Below, in pieces: positions 55,208-64,000 of a stretch of DNA of 64,000 nt (position 1 is the first letter of the stretch; every line of letters starts with the position of its first letter). Under the pieces are notes generated by a model. It had not been told where the DNA came from. It made no database searches and saw nothing but the letters and a program-made list of their open reading frames with translations. The position numbers were made by a program, and so were the translations under genes. The stretch comes from Arcicella sp034519515 (GTDB taxonomy: Bacteria > Bacteroidota > Bacteroidia > Cytophagales > Spirosomataceae): the NCBI GenBank assembly GCA_034519515.1, contig JAXHOK010000041.1, positions 37,938-101,937 on the forward strand, read 5' to 3'.

Positions 55208-56439
55208 TTAGCGCGCAGGCATACCCGTCCAGATCTCGTCGGGGTTGCGAAAGCCCCACTCTTCGGCAGACTCGCGACCGACAATCTTGTCGCGCCCAAC
55301 CAGCTTGCTCAGGTCGAGGACTTCCTGCGGGATCGGGGTTTTCGATTTGGCCGAGAAGAACACCTTGACCTTGGGCGCCAGCAACGACTTGGCCTGCTGC
55401 TCCAGCACCACGCCCATGCGCCCGCTCTCCAGGCGCACCAGCGAGCCCACCGGGTAGATGCCCACGGTTTTGACAAAGGCCTGGAACACCACCGGGTCAA
55501 AATGGCCCTTCCACTCGGCCATCTTGCGGATCGACTCGGCCGGGTCCCAACCCTGCTTGTAGGGGCGGTTGGAGGTGATGGCGTCATACACGTCACACAC
55601 CGCGCCCATGCGCGCGAACAGGCTGATCTGCTCACCCTCCAGGCGATGCGGGTAACCGCTGCCGTCGACCTTTTCGTGGTGGTGCAGGCACACATCCAGC
55701 ACCAGCGCGCTGACCTGCTTGCTCTCGATCAGCATGCGCGAGCCGGCTTCGGGGTGGTCGCGCACGGTGGCGAACTCACTGTCGGTCAGCTTGCCGGGCT
55801 TGTTCAGCACCTCATTGGGGATCGCCATCTTGCCGATGTCATGCAGCAAACCGGCCAGCCCGGCCTCACGCACCTGATCCTCGGTCAGGTCCCAGTTGGC
55901 GGGCCAGGGCAATCATCAGCGCGCACACCGCCACCGAATGCATATAGGTGTATTCATCGGCATTTTTCAGCCGCGCCAGGCTGATCAGCGCATTGGGGTG
56001 ACGCATGATCGAGCCGGAAATTTCCTCAACCAACTCGCCCGGCTGTTTCAAACTTCAGCGCCTGGCCCATGCGCGCATCGCCAAACATGCTGACCACCGC
56101 GGCCTTGGAGCGGGCGCAGAGCCTCGCCGCGCGCTGCATCTCATCTTCCATCGACACCGCCAGGCTGACCGGTGGGCTCTGTACCGCAGCCAACAGGGCG
56201 GCCTCGGCTTCGGCGGCGACTTCCTCGGGGCTGACACTGACGGTGCCGACCTCGACATCCAGGCCCTTGCTGACATCAATCCACAGCTCGCCGATGCTGC
56301 TGGCCTTGATCCGCTGCAGGTCTTTTTCGGAGTTGAGCAGAAACTTGGATTTCCAGAAGGGGTGGTCCATCCATGCGCCACAGAACTCGTGGATATACAT
56401 ACCGACGCGCACGTCGGTCACAGCGATGCACTTCAACAT
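55208..56439 (-). pseudogene. HD-GYP domain phosphodiesterase with DUF3391, frameshifted
   Basis: The start (MLKCIAVTDVRVGMYIHEFCGAWMDHPFWKSKF) is the DUF3391 domain found before HD-GYP domains. The HD-GYP part has LLHDIGKMAIPNEVLNKPGKL, HHEKVDGSGYPHRL and DVYDAITSNRPYK, which in active members hydrolyse cyclic di-GMP. Two frame breaks (near 56035-56050 and 55880-55915) split the gene into three overlapping frames. A second ATG nine bases upstream (56448) is possible. It is divergent from the acyltransferase gene at 56622. Confidence 0.85.
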
Positions 56440-56621
56440 GGATTGCACTCAGACGAGAAAGTAACCCGGTGATTGTCAGACAAGAATAGATGAACAATCG
56501 CCAGCATTATGCTGACCTGCAACAACTAATGGCCATAGGACATCGGTCGCCGATACAGTGGCTTGGAAGCCTTGACACGACTGCTTATCATTGCCGCTCA
56601 AGCGCACCCTAAGGAGTTGCC

Positions 56622-57503
56622 ATGCGCCGCCTGTTGACCGGTCTTAGCGTCATTAGTCTGCTGCTGCTCAACACACTGATGCTGATCGGCCCACTGCTGC
56701 TGATCGCCCTCGGCAAGTTCGTACTGCCCGGCAAAGCGCTGAAAACCGCCAGCTCACGCGGGGTGATGTGGGTGGCGGAAACCTGGGCGGAGCTCAATAA
56801 GCTGATCTTCGCCAGCCTGCTGCCGGTGCACTGGGATATTCGCGGCAGCGCCGACCTGCGCCAGAGCACCTCCTATCTGGTGATCAGCAACCACCAGTCG
56901 TGGGTCGATATTCCGGCGCTGGTGCAGGCGTTCAACCGCAAGACGCCCTACTTCAAGTTCTTCCTCAAGCAGGAGCTGATCTGGGTGCCCTTTCTCGGCC
57001 TGGCGTTCTGGGCGCTGGATTACCCCTTTATGAAGCGCTATTCCAAGGCGTTTCTGGCCAAGCACCCCGAACTCAAGGGCCAGGACCTGGAAATCACCAA
57101 ACGCGCCTGCGAGAAGTTCAAGGACCTGCCGGTGACCGTGGTCAACTACCTCGAAGGCACCCGCTGCACCCCGGCCAAGCAGGCGCAACAGGGCTCGCCC
57201 TATCGCTACCTGCTCAAGCCGAAAGCCGGCGGTGTGGCTTTTGTGTTGGCGGCACTGGGCGAACAACTGGATACCGTGCTGGATGTGACCGTGGTGTATC
57301 CGAGCACGCGCATTCCCGGCTTCTGGGCGCTGATCAGCGGCCAGGTGGACAAGGTGATCGTCGATATCCAGACCCGCGACCTCGACCCGGCGCTGTGGCA
57401 GGGCGACTACGAGAATGACCCGGTGTTTCGCCAGTTCGTGCAAGCCTGGGTCACGAAAATGTGGGAAGACAAGGATGCGCGGATTGCGGCGATACGCGCG
57501 TGA
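56622..57503 (+). CDS. YihG-like acyltransferase
   Basis: The 293 residues start with a membrane helix (LTGLSVISLLLLNTLMLIGPLLLIALG). The motif NHQSWVDIPALV (HX4D) is near 91 and NYLEGTRCTPAK near 174. It matches the PlsC-like group with YihG, in which phospholipid acylation has been proposed. An AAGGAG site lies before ATG 56622. This gene is intact, unlike its neighbours. Confidence 0.85.
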   Translation: MRRLLTGLSVISLLLLNTLMLIGPLLLIALGKFVLPGKALKTASSRGVMWVAETWAELNKLIFASLLPVHWDIRGSADLRQSTSYLVISNHQSWVDIPALVQAFNRKTPYFKFFLKQELIWVPFLGLAFWALDYPFMKRYSKAFLAKHPELKGQDLEITKRACEKFKDLPVTVVNYLEGTRCTPAKQAQQGSPYRYLLKPKAGGVAFVLAALGEQLDTVLDVTVVYPSTRIPGFWALISGQVDKVIVDIQTRDLDPALWQGDYENDPVFRQFVQAWVTKMWEDKDARIAAIRA

Positions 57504-57630
57504 GCTGATGGAGGGGTGTGGTCGGGCGGCCTAAAGCCCCGGTCCCACACCGGACAGTTGGGCCCGCAGTGCCGAGTGGCTGGTGCGGCTTGCTTTTAGC
57601 CGCGACGGGCTGATGCGGCTGACCGACTGA

Positions 57631-58830
57631 TCAAGCCGCGCTAAACAGCTTGTGCGGGTCGATCACAAACTTCTTCGGCACACCGGCATCGAACTCGCCG
57701 TAGCCGCGCGGCGCGTCGTCCAGGCTGATCACCTGCACACCGACCACTTCAGCGATATTGATGCGGTCCCACATGATCGCCTGCATCAGTTGGCGGTTGT
57801 ACTTCATCACCGGGGTCTGGCCGGTGTGGAAGCTGTGGGATTTGGCCCAGCCGAGGCCGAAGCGAATGCTCAGGCTGCCCATCTTCGCCGCTGCATCCAC
57901 GGCGCCCGGGTCTTCGGTGACGTACAGGCCGGGAATGCCGATCTTGCCGGCGACCCGCACCACGCCCATCAGCGAGTTGAGCACCGTGGCCGGCGCCTCG
58001 TGCTGCGCGCCGGCATGACCATGGCCGCGGGCCTCGAAGCCCACCGCATCCACCGCGCAATCGACTTCCGGCTCGCCCAGCAGCGCGGCGATCTGTTCGT
58101 GCAGCGGGGTGTCTTTGGACAGGTCGGCAATCTCGAAACCCACCGCCTTGGCATGGGCCAGACGCACCGGGTTGACGTCGCCGACGATCACCACCGCCGC
58201 ACCCAGCAAACGCGCCGAAGCGGCTGCGGCCAGACCAACCGGGCCGGCGCCGGCGATATACACGGTGCTGCCCGGGCCAACACCGGCGGTGACGGCGCCG
58301 TGGTAGCCGGTGGGCAGGATGTCGGAGAGGCAGGTCAGGTCGCGGATTTTCTCCATGGCCTTGTCGCGGTCCGGCAGTTTCAGCAGGTTGAAGTCGGCGT
58401 ACGGCACCATGGCGTACTCGGCCTGGCCGCCGGTCCAGTCGCCCATGTCGACATAGCCATAGGCACCGCCGGCACGCGCCGGGTTGACCGACAGGCACAC
58501 GCCGGTGTGTTGCTCCTTGCAGGAGCGGCAGCGGCCGCAGGCCACGTTGAACGGCACCGAGACCAGATCACCAATTTTCAGGTTCTCCACGTCGCGGCCC
58601 TTCTCGATCACCTCACCGGTGATCTCGTGGCCCAGCACCAGGCCGGTTTGCGCCGTGGTACGGCCGCGCACCATATGCTGGTCGGAGCCACAGATGTTGG
58701 TGGAGACCACGCGCAGGATGACTCCGTGCTCGATCTTGCGACCGCGCGGGTCCTGCATTTTCGGATAGTCGATTTTCTGCACTTCGACCTTGCCAGCGCC
58801 GAGATAGACGACGCCACGATTACCAGACAT
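57631..58830 (-). CDS. fdhA: Glutathione-independent formaldehyde dehydrogenase
   Basis: This zinc- and NAD-dependent enzyme oxidises formaldehyde to formate. I chose ATG 58830 (MSGNRGVVYLGAGKVEVQKIDYPKM) behind a clear AAGGAGA site. Of about 399 residues, zinc ligands lie in NICGSDQHMVRG, GHEITGEVIE and CGRCRSCKEQHTGVC, and the NAD fold in GAGPVGLAAAASARLLGAAVVIVGD. The end DDAPRGYGEFDAGVPKKFVIDPH is typical of the Pseudomonas enzyme. It closes the sox-purU-fdhA gene set and handles formaldehyde released from sarcosine. Confidence 0.95.
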   Translation of the reverse strand: MSGNRGVVYLGAGKVEVQKIDYPKMQDPRGRKIEHGVILRVVSTNICGSDQHMVRGRTTAQTGLVLGHEITGEVIEKGRDVENLKIGDLVSVPFNVACGRCRSCKEQHTGVCLSVNPARAGGAYGYVDMGDWTGGQAEYAMVPYADFNLLKLPDRDKAMEKIRDLTCLSDILPTGYHGAVTAGVGPGSTVYIAGAGPVGLAAAASARLLGAAVVIVGDVNPVRLAHAKAVGFEIADLSKDTPLHEQIAALLGEPEVDCAVDAVGFEARGHGHAGAQHEAPATVLNSLMGVVRVAGKIGIPGLYVTEDPGAVDAAAKMGSLSIRFGLGWAKSHSFHTGQTPVMKYNRQLMQAIMWDRINIAEVVGVQVISLDDAPRGYGEFDAGVPKKFVIDPHKLFSAA

Positions 58831-58969
58831 ACGTATTTCTCCTTTCTTGTTGTGAATACAAAGGCGCGGCCAACGGCCGCGCGGCCTTGCACTGGAGCTT
58901 GTGTCTGTTGCGGCGGGGCCGAGACTTTGGCAGTCGGTAGTCCGCCCGTGCAACGAGATGCAGCTGCGT

Positions 58970-59036
58970 AGGATGGGTTGAGCGAAGCGATACCCATGGG
59001 TCGGTATTGCATGGGTATCGCAGCCTCAGCCCATCC
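58970..59036. repeat. Pseudomonas REP-like palindrome at the end of purU
   Basis: GGATGGGTTGAGCGAAGCGA (58972) and TCGCAGCCTCAGCCCATCC (59037) pair imperfectly around ATACCCATG...CATGGGTAT. The repeat overlaps the last codons of purU, which read DPWMG and are not part of the usual PurU end. Confidence 0.65.
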
Positions 59037-59907
59037 ACGGGTCTAGGCCTTGCAGCACCACCGTGCGGCCGGCGTTGAGAAACACGCGGCGCTCAAGGTG
59101 ATAGCCGATGGCTTTGGCCAGGGTCTGGCACTCGATATCGCGGCCCTTGGCGATCAGGTCTTCGGGGTAGTGGGCGTGGTCCACCGACTCCACGCCCTGG
59201 GCGATGATCGGCCCCTCGTCGAGGTCGTTGTTGATGTAGTGGGCGGTGGCGCCGACCAGCTTGACGCCCTTCTCATAGGCCTGGTGATAGGGCTTGGCGC
59301 CCTTGAAACCGGGCAGCAGCGAGTGGTGAATATTGATCGCCCAGCCGTCCAGCTGGCGGCACAGCTCGGGCGACAGCACCTGCATATAGCGGGCGAGCAC
59401 CACCAGCTCGGCGCCGCTGTCCTCGATCACCTGCAGCACCTTGCGCTCCTGCGCCGGCTTGTCCTTCGGGTCGAGGGGGAAGTGGTAATAAGGGATGTCG
59501 TGCCAGCGCGCCAGCGGCTCCAGGTCCGGGTGGTTGGACACCACCGCCACCACGTCCATGGCCAGGTGGCCGATGCGCTGGCGATAGAGCAGGTCGTTGA
59601 GGCAGTGGTCGGCCTTGCTGACCATCAGCACCACCTTGGCCCGGTAGCCCGGCGGGGTCAGCTCGACCTGCATGCCGAAGGCGCTCAGGCGCTCATCCAG
59701 GCCGGCGCGAAAGGCCTGCTCGTCGAAGTCATCCGGCTGGCGGAATTCCACGCGGATAAAGAAGCGCGCCGACAGGCGATCATCGAAGGAATGGTGCTCG
59801 GTGACGTAGCAGCGCTGCTCGAACAGAAAGCGCGTCACCGCATCCACCGTGCCGAGCACGCTCGGGCAGTGGGCGGTGAGAATCCAGGTATCGGGGGTGC
59901 GGCTCAT
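59026..59907 (-). CDS. purU: Formyltetrahydrofolate deformylase
   Basis: PurU hydrolyses 10-formyl-THF to formate and THF. I chose ATG 59907 (MSRTPDTWILTAHCPSVLGTV). About 293 residues: an N-terminal ACT domain, then the formyl transfer fold with VLARYMQVLSPELCRQLDGWAINIHHSLLPGFKGAKPYHQAYEKGVK and ATAHYINNDLDEGPII. The last residues (QGLDPWMG) appear to come from a REP-like repeat. It sits between soxG and fdhA, matching one-carbon flow from sarcosine. Confidence 0.94.
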   Translation of the reverse strand: MSRTPDTWILTAHCPSVLGTVDAVTRFLFEQRCYVTEHHSFDDRLSARFFIRVEFRQPDDFDEQAFRAGLDERLSAFGMQVELTPPGYRAKVVLMVSKADHCLNDLLYRQRIGHLAMDVVAVVSNHPDLEPLARWHDIPYYHFPLDPKDKPAQERKVLQVIEDSGAELVVLARYMQVLSPELCRQLDGWAINIHHSLLPGFKGAKPYHQAYEKGVKLVGATAHYINNDLDEGPIIAQGVESVDHAHYPEDLIAKGRDIECQTLAKAIGYHLERRVFLNAGRTVVLQGLDPWMG

Positions 59908-59935
59908 AACGATCTCCCATGCTGCACCGCTGTCA

Positions 59936-60020
59936 GGGTTGGTGTTGAGCGAAGCGATACCCAACGAGTGCGCCGGGAAATGTTGGGTATCGGCGCTGCG
60001 CGCCTCCACCCAACCTACGT
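59936..60020. repeat. Pseudomonas REP-like palindrome between soxG and purU
   Basis: GGTTGGTGTTGAGCGAAGCGATACCCAAC (from 59938) faces GTTGGGTATCGGCGCTGCGCGCCTCCACCCAACC (to 60015). Same family as 58970-59036. Repeats of this type are common in Pseudomonas genomes and absent from the first 53.8 kb. Confidence 0.7.
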
Positions 60021-60042
60021 CGAGTGGCCTGTTTACCAGGCC

Positions 60043-60680
60043 TCAGGCGATCGCCAGGCCGTACTCGGCGCTGGCGTCCTGCAGCCACAGCCAGAAGTAG
60101 TCGGAGAAGCTGCGGCGGACCAGCAGTTCCCAGGTGTCTTCGCCGGTGTGGCGGATCACCAGTTGCGACTTGGCGAACACCGTGCCCACCGCCTTGCCCA
60201 CCGGGAAGTTGCTCGGGTGCACGTCGTAGCTGGTGGACTTCATCAGCAGCTCGCGCACCTTCGGCGCCGCTCAGCTCCAGCAGGTGTCTGCCCGCCGCTG
60301 ACGTTGACCACCTGAGATGTGCTGGCCTTCCAGGGCCTCGCGCAGGCTTCTGCTCGACGGCGAACTCGGTGCCGCTCGGCACGATCAGCAGCCACTCGTC
60401 CGGGCCCAGCCACTGCAGCGAGGTATCGCCTGCGCTGACCAGCTGCAGCGCGGCCGGGCAGGCGCCAGGCCCAGTGGCCTTGCTGGACACCGCCGGCAAA
60501 GGCCGGGTCCTTGGCCATCACCACGCAGGGTCAGGTGGCCGAGCAGTTTCTTCTCGCGCAGGCTCATGCCGGCGCTTCTTCGGGCCTCTTGCCCGACCAG
60601 ATGCGCCAAGGCCGGCGTGGTACAGCGGCGACTCGCCGCAGGTCGGCCGGGCGTTGCGGGTATACGTTGATTGCGGCCAT
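60043..60680 (-). pseudogene. soxG: Sarcosine oxidase gamma subunit, frameshifted
   Basis: ATG 60680 opens with AAINVYPQRPADL. The remaining parts lie in three frames: GMSLREKKLLGHLTLRGDGQ, then AGDTSLQWLGPDEWLLIVPSG, AVEQKP, VVNVSGGQ, and finally LLMKSTSYDVHPSNFPVGKAVGTVF...SDYFWLWLQDASAEYGLAIA. The total length is right for SoxG. Breaks near 60635, 60500-60530, 60340 and 60260 are single-base indels in GC runs. The gene is probably intact in the source organism. Confidence 0.8.
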
Positions 60681-60751
60681 GTTCTTAACCTGTCGATGTG
60701 TCGGGGCGGTGGCGCCAGCACGCCGGTGCCTACCGTTGCGCGCGGAGCCCC

Positions 60752-63700
60752 TCAGATATTCTGGCGATCCCCTTTCGGGTCATAGAACACCGAGCTGACG
60801 ATCTCAGCCTCGATCACGCTGCCATCGACCAGGGGCGCGAACACCCGCTCACCGACACGCTTGAGGCCGCCCTTGACCATGCCCATGGCGAAGGAATAGC
60901 CCAGGGCCGCGCTCATGTAGCTGGAGGTGACGTGGCCGACCATGCTCATCGGGATGGTTTGTTTCGGGTCGAACACCAGCTGCGCACCTTCCGGCAGCAC
61001 CTGGTTCGGGTCGACCGGTTTGAGCCCGACCAGCTGCTTGCGGTCCTCGCGCAGGCTGTCTTCGCGGTTCATGCCGCGCCAGCCGATCCACGAGAACGGC
61101 TTGGTCCGGCCCACGCACCAGCCCATGTTGAGGTCGTCCGGGGTGACCGAGCCGTCGGTGTCCTGGCCGACGATGATGAAGCCCTTCTCGGCGCGCAGCA
61201 CGTGCATGGTCTCGGTGCCGTAAGGCGTCAGGCCATGCTTCTTGCCGGCTTCGATGATCTTTTCCCACACGCCCAGGGCGTAGTCGGCCTGCACGTTGAC
61301 TTCGTAGCTCAGCTCACCGGTGAAGGAGATGCGGAACACCCGCGCCGGCACACCGCCGACCTGGCCTTCCTTCCAGGTCATAAACGGGAAGCCGTCCTTG
61401 TCCAGGTCGATGTCGGTGACCTCGGCCAGCAGCTTGCGGCTGTTGGGGCCGGACAGGGTCATGGTCGCCCAGTGGTCGGTGACCGAGGTGAAGTACACCT
61501 TCAGCTCCGGCCACTCGGTCTGGTGGTAGATCTCCAGCCACTCCATCACCCGTGCGGCACCGCCGGTGGTGGTGGTCATCAGGAAGTGGTTGTCGGCCAG
61601 GCAGGCGGTCACGCCGTCGTCGAAGACCATGCCGTCTTCCTTGCACATCAGGCCGTAGCGCGCCTTGCCCACATCCAGCTTGGTCCAGGCGTTGGTGTAC
61701 ACGCGGTTGAGAAACTCGCGGGCATCCGGGCCTTGAATGTCGATCTTGCCCAGGGTCGAGGCATCCAGAATGCCGACCGCGTTACGCACGGCCAGGCACT
61801 CACGGGCCACGGCGGCGTGCAGGTCTTCACCGGTTTTGGGGAAGTACCAGGGGCGCTTCCACTGGCCAACATCTTCGAACTCGGCGCCGTTCTGCAGGTG
61901 CCAGCTTTGCATCGCGGTGTAGCGCTTGGGCTCGAACAGCGCGCCACAGTGACGGCCGGCCACCGCGCCGAAGGTCACCGGGGTGTAGTTCGGGCGGAAC
62001 ATGGTGGTGCCCATCTGCGGGATGCTGATGCCCAGCGAACGGGCGGCAATCGCCAGACCGTTGATATTGCCCAGCTTGCCCTGGTCGGTGCCGAAGCCCA
62101 GCGCGGTGTAGCGCTTGACGTGCTCGACCGACTCGAAGCCCTCGCGGGTGGCCAGCTCGATACCGGCGGCGGTGACGTCGTTCTGCAGGTCGACAAACTG
62201 CTTGGGCGCACGCGCCGTCGGCTTGTCGTGGGGCACCTGGAACAGCGCCAGGGACGGCCTCTTCCATGACGTACTTCAACCAGCGGCAGGCTGGCCGCCG
62301 ACTGGCGCTTGAAGCCCGCCTCGGCGGCGGCTGAAACACCGGCCTCTAAGCCATCGGCCAGGGCATCACCCAGGCCGAACACGCCATTCACCGCACCGGC
62401 GCACAGGCGCTTCTGGAAGCCTTCGCCGGGCACAAAGGCCAGAATGTCTTCACGCCAGGTCGGCCGGCCGCCCAGGTGCGAAGCCAGGTGCACCACCGGG
62501 CTGTAGCCGCCGGAGCTGACGATCAGGTCGCAGTCGAGCACTTCGCCGGGGCTGGTGACCTTGTGCGCCGTGCACATCGATGGCGCAGATGCGCGCAGCG
62601 GTCACGCGCTTGCTGCCGGCGGCCTCGACCACCGCGCTGCCGGTGAGGATGCGCACGCCCCGCGCGCGCGCTTCTTCCACCCAGGTGCCGCGCGGGTTGC
62701 TGCGCGCATCGGCGACGGCCACCACCTGCAGGCCGGCATCCAGCCAGTCGAGCACCACGCGGTAGGCGTAATCGTTGTTGGTCGACAGCACCAGCTGCTT
62801 GCCCGGCGCCACGCCATAACGGCGCACGTAGGTGGACACCGCATCGGCGAGCATATTGCCCGGCACGTCGTTGTTGGCGTACACCAGCGGCCGCTCGTGG
62901 GCGCCGGTGGCCAGCACCACACGCTTGGCACGCACGCGGTGCATGCGCTGACGCACCATGCCCCATCGGCGCGACTTCACCGAGGTGATCGGTCAGGCGC
63001 TGGTGAATGGTGAGGAAGTTGTGGTCGTGGTAACCGTTGACCGTGGAGCGCGGCAACAGGGTGACGTTCAGCCATGCCGGACAGCTCGGCAATCACCTGC
63101 GCGGCCCAGTCGGCGGCCGGTTTGCCGTCGAGGGTTTCGCGGGTGCTGAGCAGGCTGCCGCCGAACTCTTCCTGCTCATCGGCGAGAATCACCCGGGCAC
63201 CGCTGCGTGCAGCCGCCAGGGCAGCGGCCAGGCCCGCCGGGCCGGCACCGACCACCAGCACGTCGCAGTGCTGGTTCATGTAGTCGTAGCTGTCCGGGTC
63301 CACTGCGGTGGGCGAGCGGCCCAGGCCTGCGGCCTTGCGGATGTACTTCTCGTAGGTCAGCCAGAGGTTCTGCGGGTACATAAAGGTTTTGTAGTAGAAC
63401 CCCGGCGGCATCATCTTGCCGCCGACCTTGCCGAGAATGCCCATCATGTCGGTGTTGACGCTGGGCCAGCCGTTGGTGCTGGTGGCGACCAGGCCGGGGT
63501 ACAGCGCCTGCTGGGTGGCGCGCACGTTGGGAATCTGCGCCGCTTCGGTGCTGCCGATCTGCAGCACGGCGTTCGGCTCTTCCGCGCCGGCGGCAACGAT
63601 GCCGCGTGGGCGTGAGTACTTGAAGCTGCGCCCGACGATGTCCACGCCATTGGCCAGCAACGCAGCGGCCAGGGTGTCACCGGCAAACCCCTGGTAGGTC

Positions 63701-63780
63701 ACTGCCCGTTGAAGCCGAATGTCAGCGGGCTGGCTGCGGTCGACGCGGCCACCGGTGGCAAGACGATTGACCTGGCTCAT
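60752..63780 (-). pseudogene. soxA: Sarcosine oxidase alpha subunit, frameshifted
   Basis: ATG 63780 (MSQVNRLATGGRVDRSQP) overlaps the soxD stop as ATGA. Parts in order: TYQGFAGDTLAAALLANGVDIVGRSFKYSRPRGI; the FAD/NAD binding block DVLVVGAGPAGLAAALAAARSGARVILADEQ; AKRVVLATGAHERPLVYANNDVPGN; DLIVSSGGYSPVVHLASHLGG; and the long folate-binding aminomethyltransferase half from 62236 to 60752 ending SSVFYDPKGD. The span equals about 1,009 codons, as expected for SoxA. Breaks near 63710, 63015-63075, 62960, 62580 and 62245. SoxA with SoxBDG oxidises sarcosine to glycine and formaldehyde or methylene-THF. Confidence 0.88.
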
Positions 63781-64000
63781 GCCGTTACTCCTTGGTCGAT
63801 AGCCTGCGGCTCGGCGCCACCTGCAGCTGTGAAGCGCGGTTTTTCGCCGATTTTGTAGGTTTCGAGAATTTCGTAGGTCACCGTGTGACGGGTGGCGTTG
63901 AAGTACAGGCGGTAACTGGCGGCGTGCACCCACAGCTCATGGTGAATGCCGCGCGGGTTATCGCGGAAGAACAGCAATACGTAAATCAGAACGAAGTACA
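63777..64000 (-). CDS. soxD: Sarcosine oxidase delta subunit, C-terminal part
   Basis: The visible end reads LFFRDNPRGIHHELWVHAASYRLYFNATRHTVTYEILETYKIGEK, matching the SoxD C-terminus; SoxD is a small zinc-binding subunit. The stop TGA overlaps the soxA ATG by 4 bases. Residues coded by the last 23 bases of the window (before LFFRDN) do not match what I expect for SoxD, so there may be another indel or error at the edge. Confidence 0.75.
   Translation of the reverse strand, partial: YFVLIYVLLFFRDNPRGIHHELWVHAASYRLYFNATRHTVTYEILETYKIGEKPRFTAAGGAEPQAIDQGVTA

Noticed and set aside
53856..64000. Horizontal transfer of a Pseudomonas sarcosine operon into a Bacteroidota genome
   Set aside because: Both boundary genes are cut mid-frame, no mobility gene or attachment site is present, and error patterns change at the join. 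A chimeric contig explains it better.

Overview
The window is two unrelated pieces of DNA joined at about 53.86 kb. Bases 1 to about 53,855 are AT-rich and come from a gliding-type Bacteroidota. The evidence is GldN, a SusC/SusD pair, a type IX secretion C-terminal signal, many lipoproteins and TonB receptors, and TAnnTTTG-like promoter boxes. I infer Cytophagales, possibly Spirosomataceae. Bases from about 53,875 to 64,000 are GC-rich and read as Pseudomonas (soxD-soxA-soxG-purU-fdhA order). Genes are cut on both sides of the join and single-base indels in runs cluster near it and beyond. I read this as a chimeric or contaminated contig, not gene transfer.

Bacteroidota part, left to right: the end of gldN; a repeat-rich gap; susD and susC (susC has an in-frame TAA after its signal peptide); uvrC; a heavy-metal efflux locus (CzcB-like adaptor, a CzcA-TolC fusion carrying two palindromic elements inside its reading frame, and a small His-rich exported protein); dxs; plsC; two rhomboid proteases; cysS; a small nucleotidyltransferase; a GNAT-like protein. 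From 22.8 to 30.4 kb lies a vitamin B12 locus on the minus strand behind a cobalamin riboswitch: btuB, a BtuG-like surface propeller, a DUF6580 membrane protein, a BtuF-like and a THI5/NMT1-like binding protein that both lack signal peptides, cobU, a PP-loop ATPase and a Cys-rich CWC protein.

Next come an outer-membrane barrel, a TonB receptor with a beta-helix lipoprotein, a small lipoprotein, a glycosyltransferase, a secreted helix-hairpin-helix/beta-barrel protein and an Rpn-family nuclease with a 12-bp tandem repeat. From 42.6 to 51.7 kb decayed defence-type genes flank housekeeping genes: an intact N6 methylase with a fused specificity domain beside a ruined restriction endonuclease; rnc, fabF, acpP, a ROK kinase and a YkgJ-family protein; then a two-gene ATPase/TOPRIM-like unit in which the ATPase has a TAG stop and the partner is split by a 162-bp MITE with a 5-bp target duplication. 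A broken T9SS-exported sialate O-acetylesterase runs into the junction.

Pseudomonas part: the start of a chemotaxis receptor, a retropepsin-like zinc protease and an HD-GYP protein (all frameshifted), an intact acyltransferase, fdhA and purU intact, then frameshifted soxG and soxA and the end of soxD. The sox-purU-fdhA genes together turn sarcosine into glycine and oxidise the one-carbon units released.

Several families of palindromic or heptad repeats fill most intergenic gaps of the Bacteroidota part and also enter coding and riboswitch sequence. I saw no rRNA, tRNA or CRISPR array.
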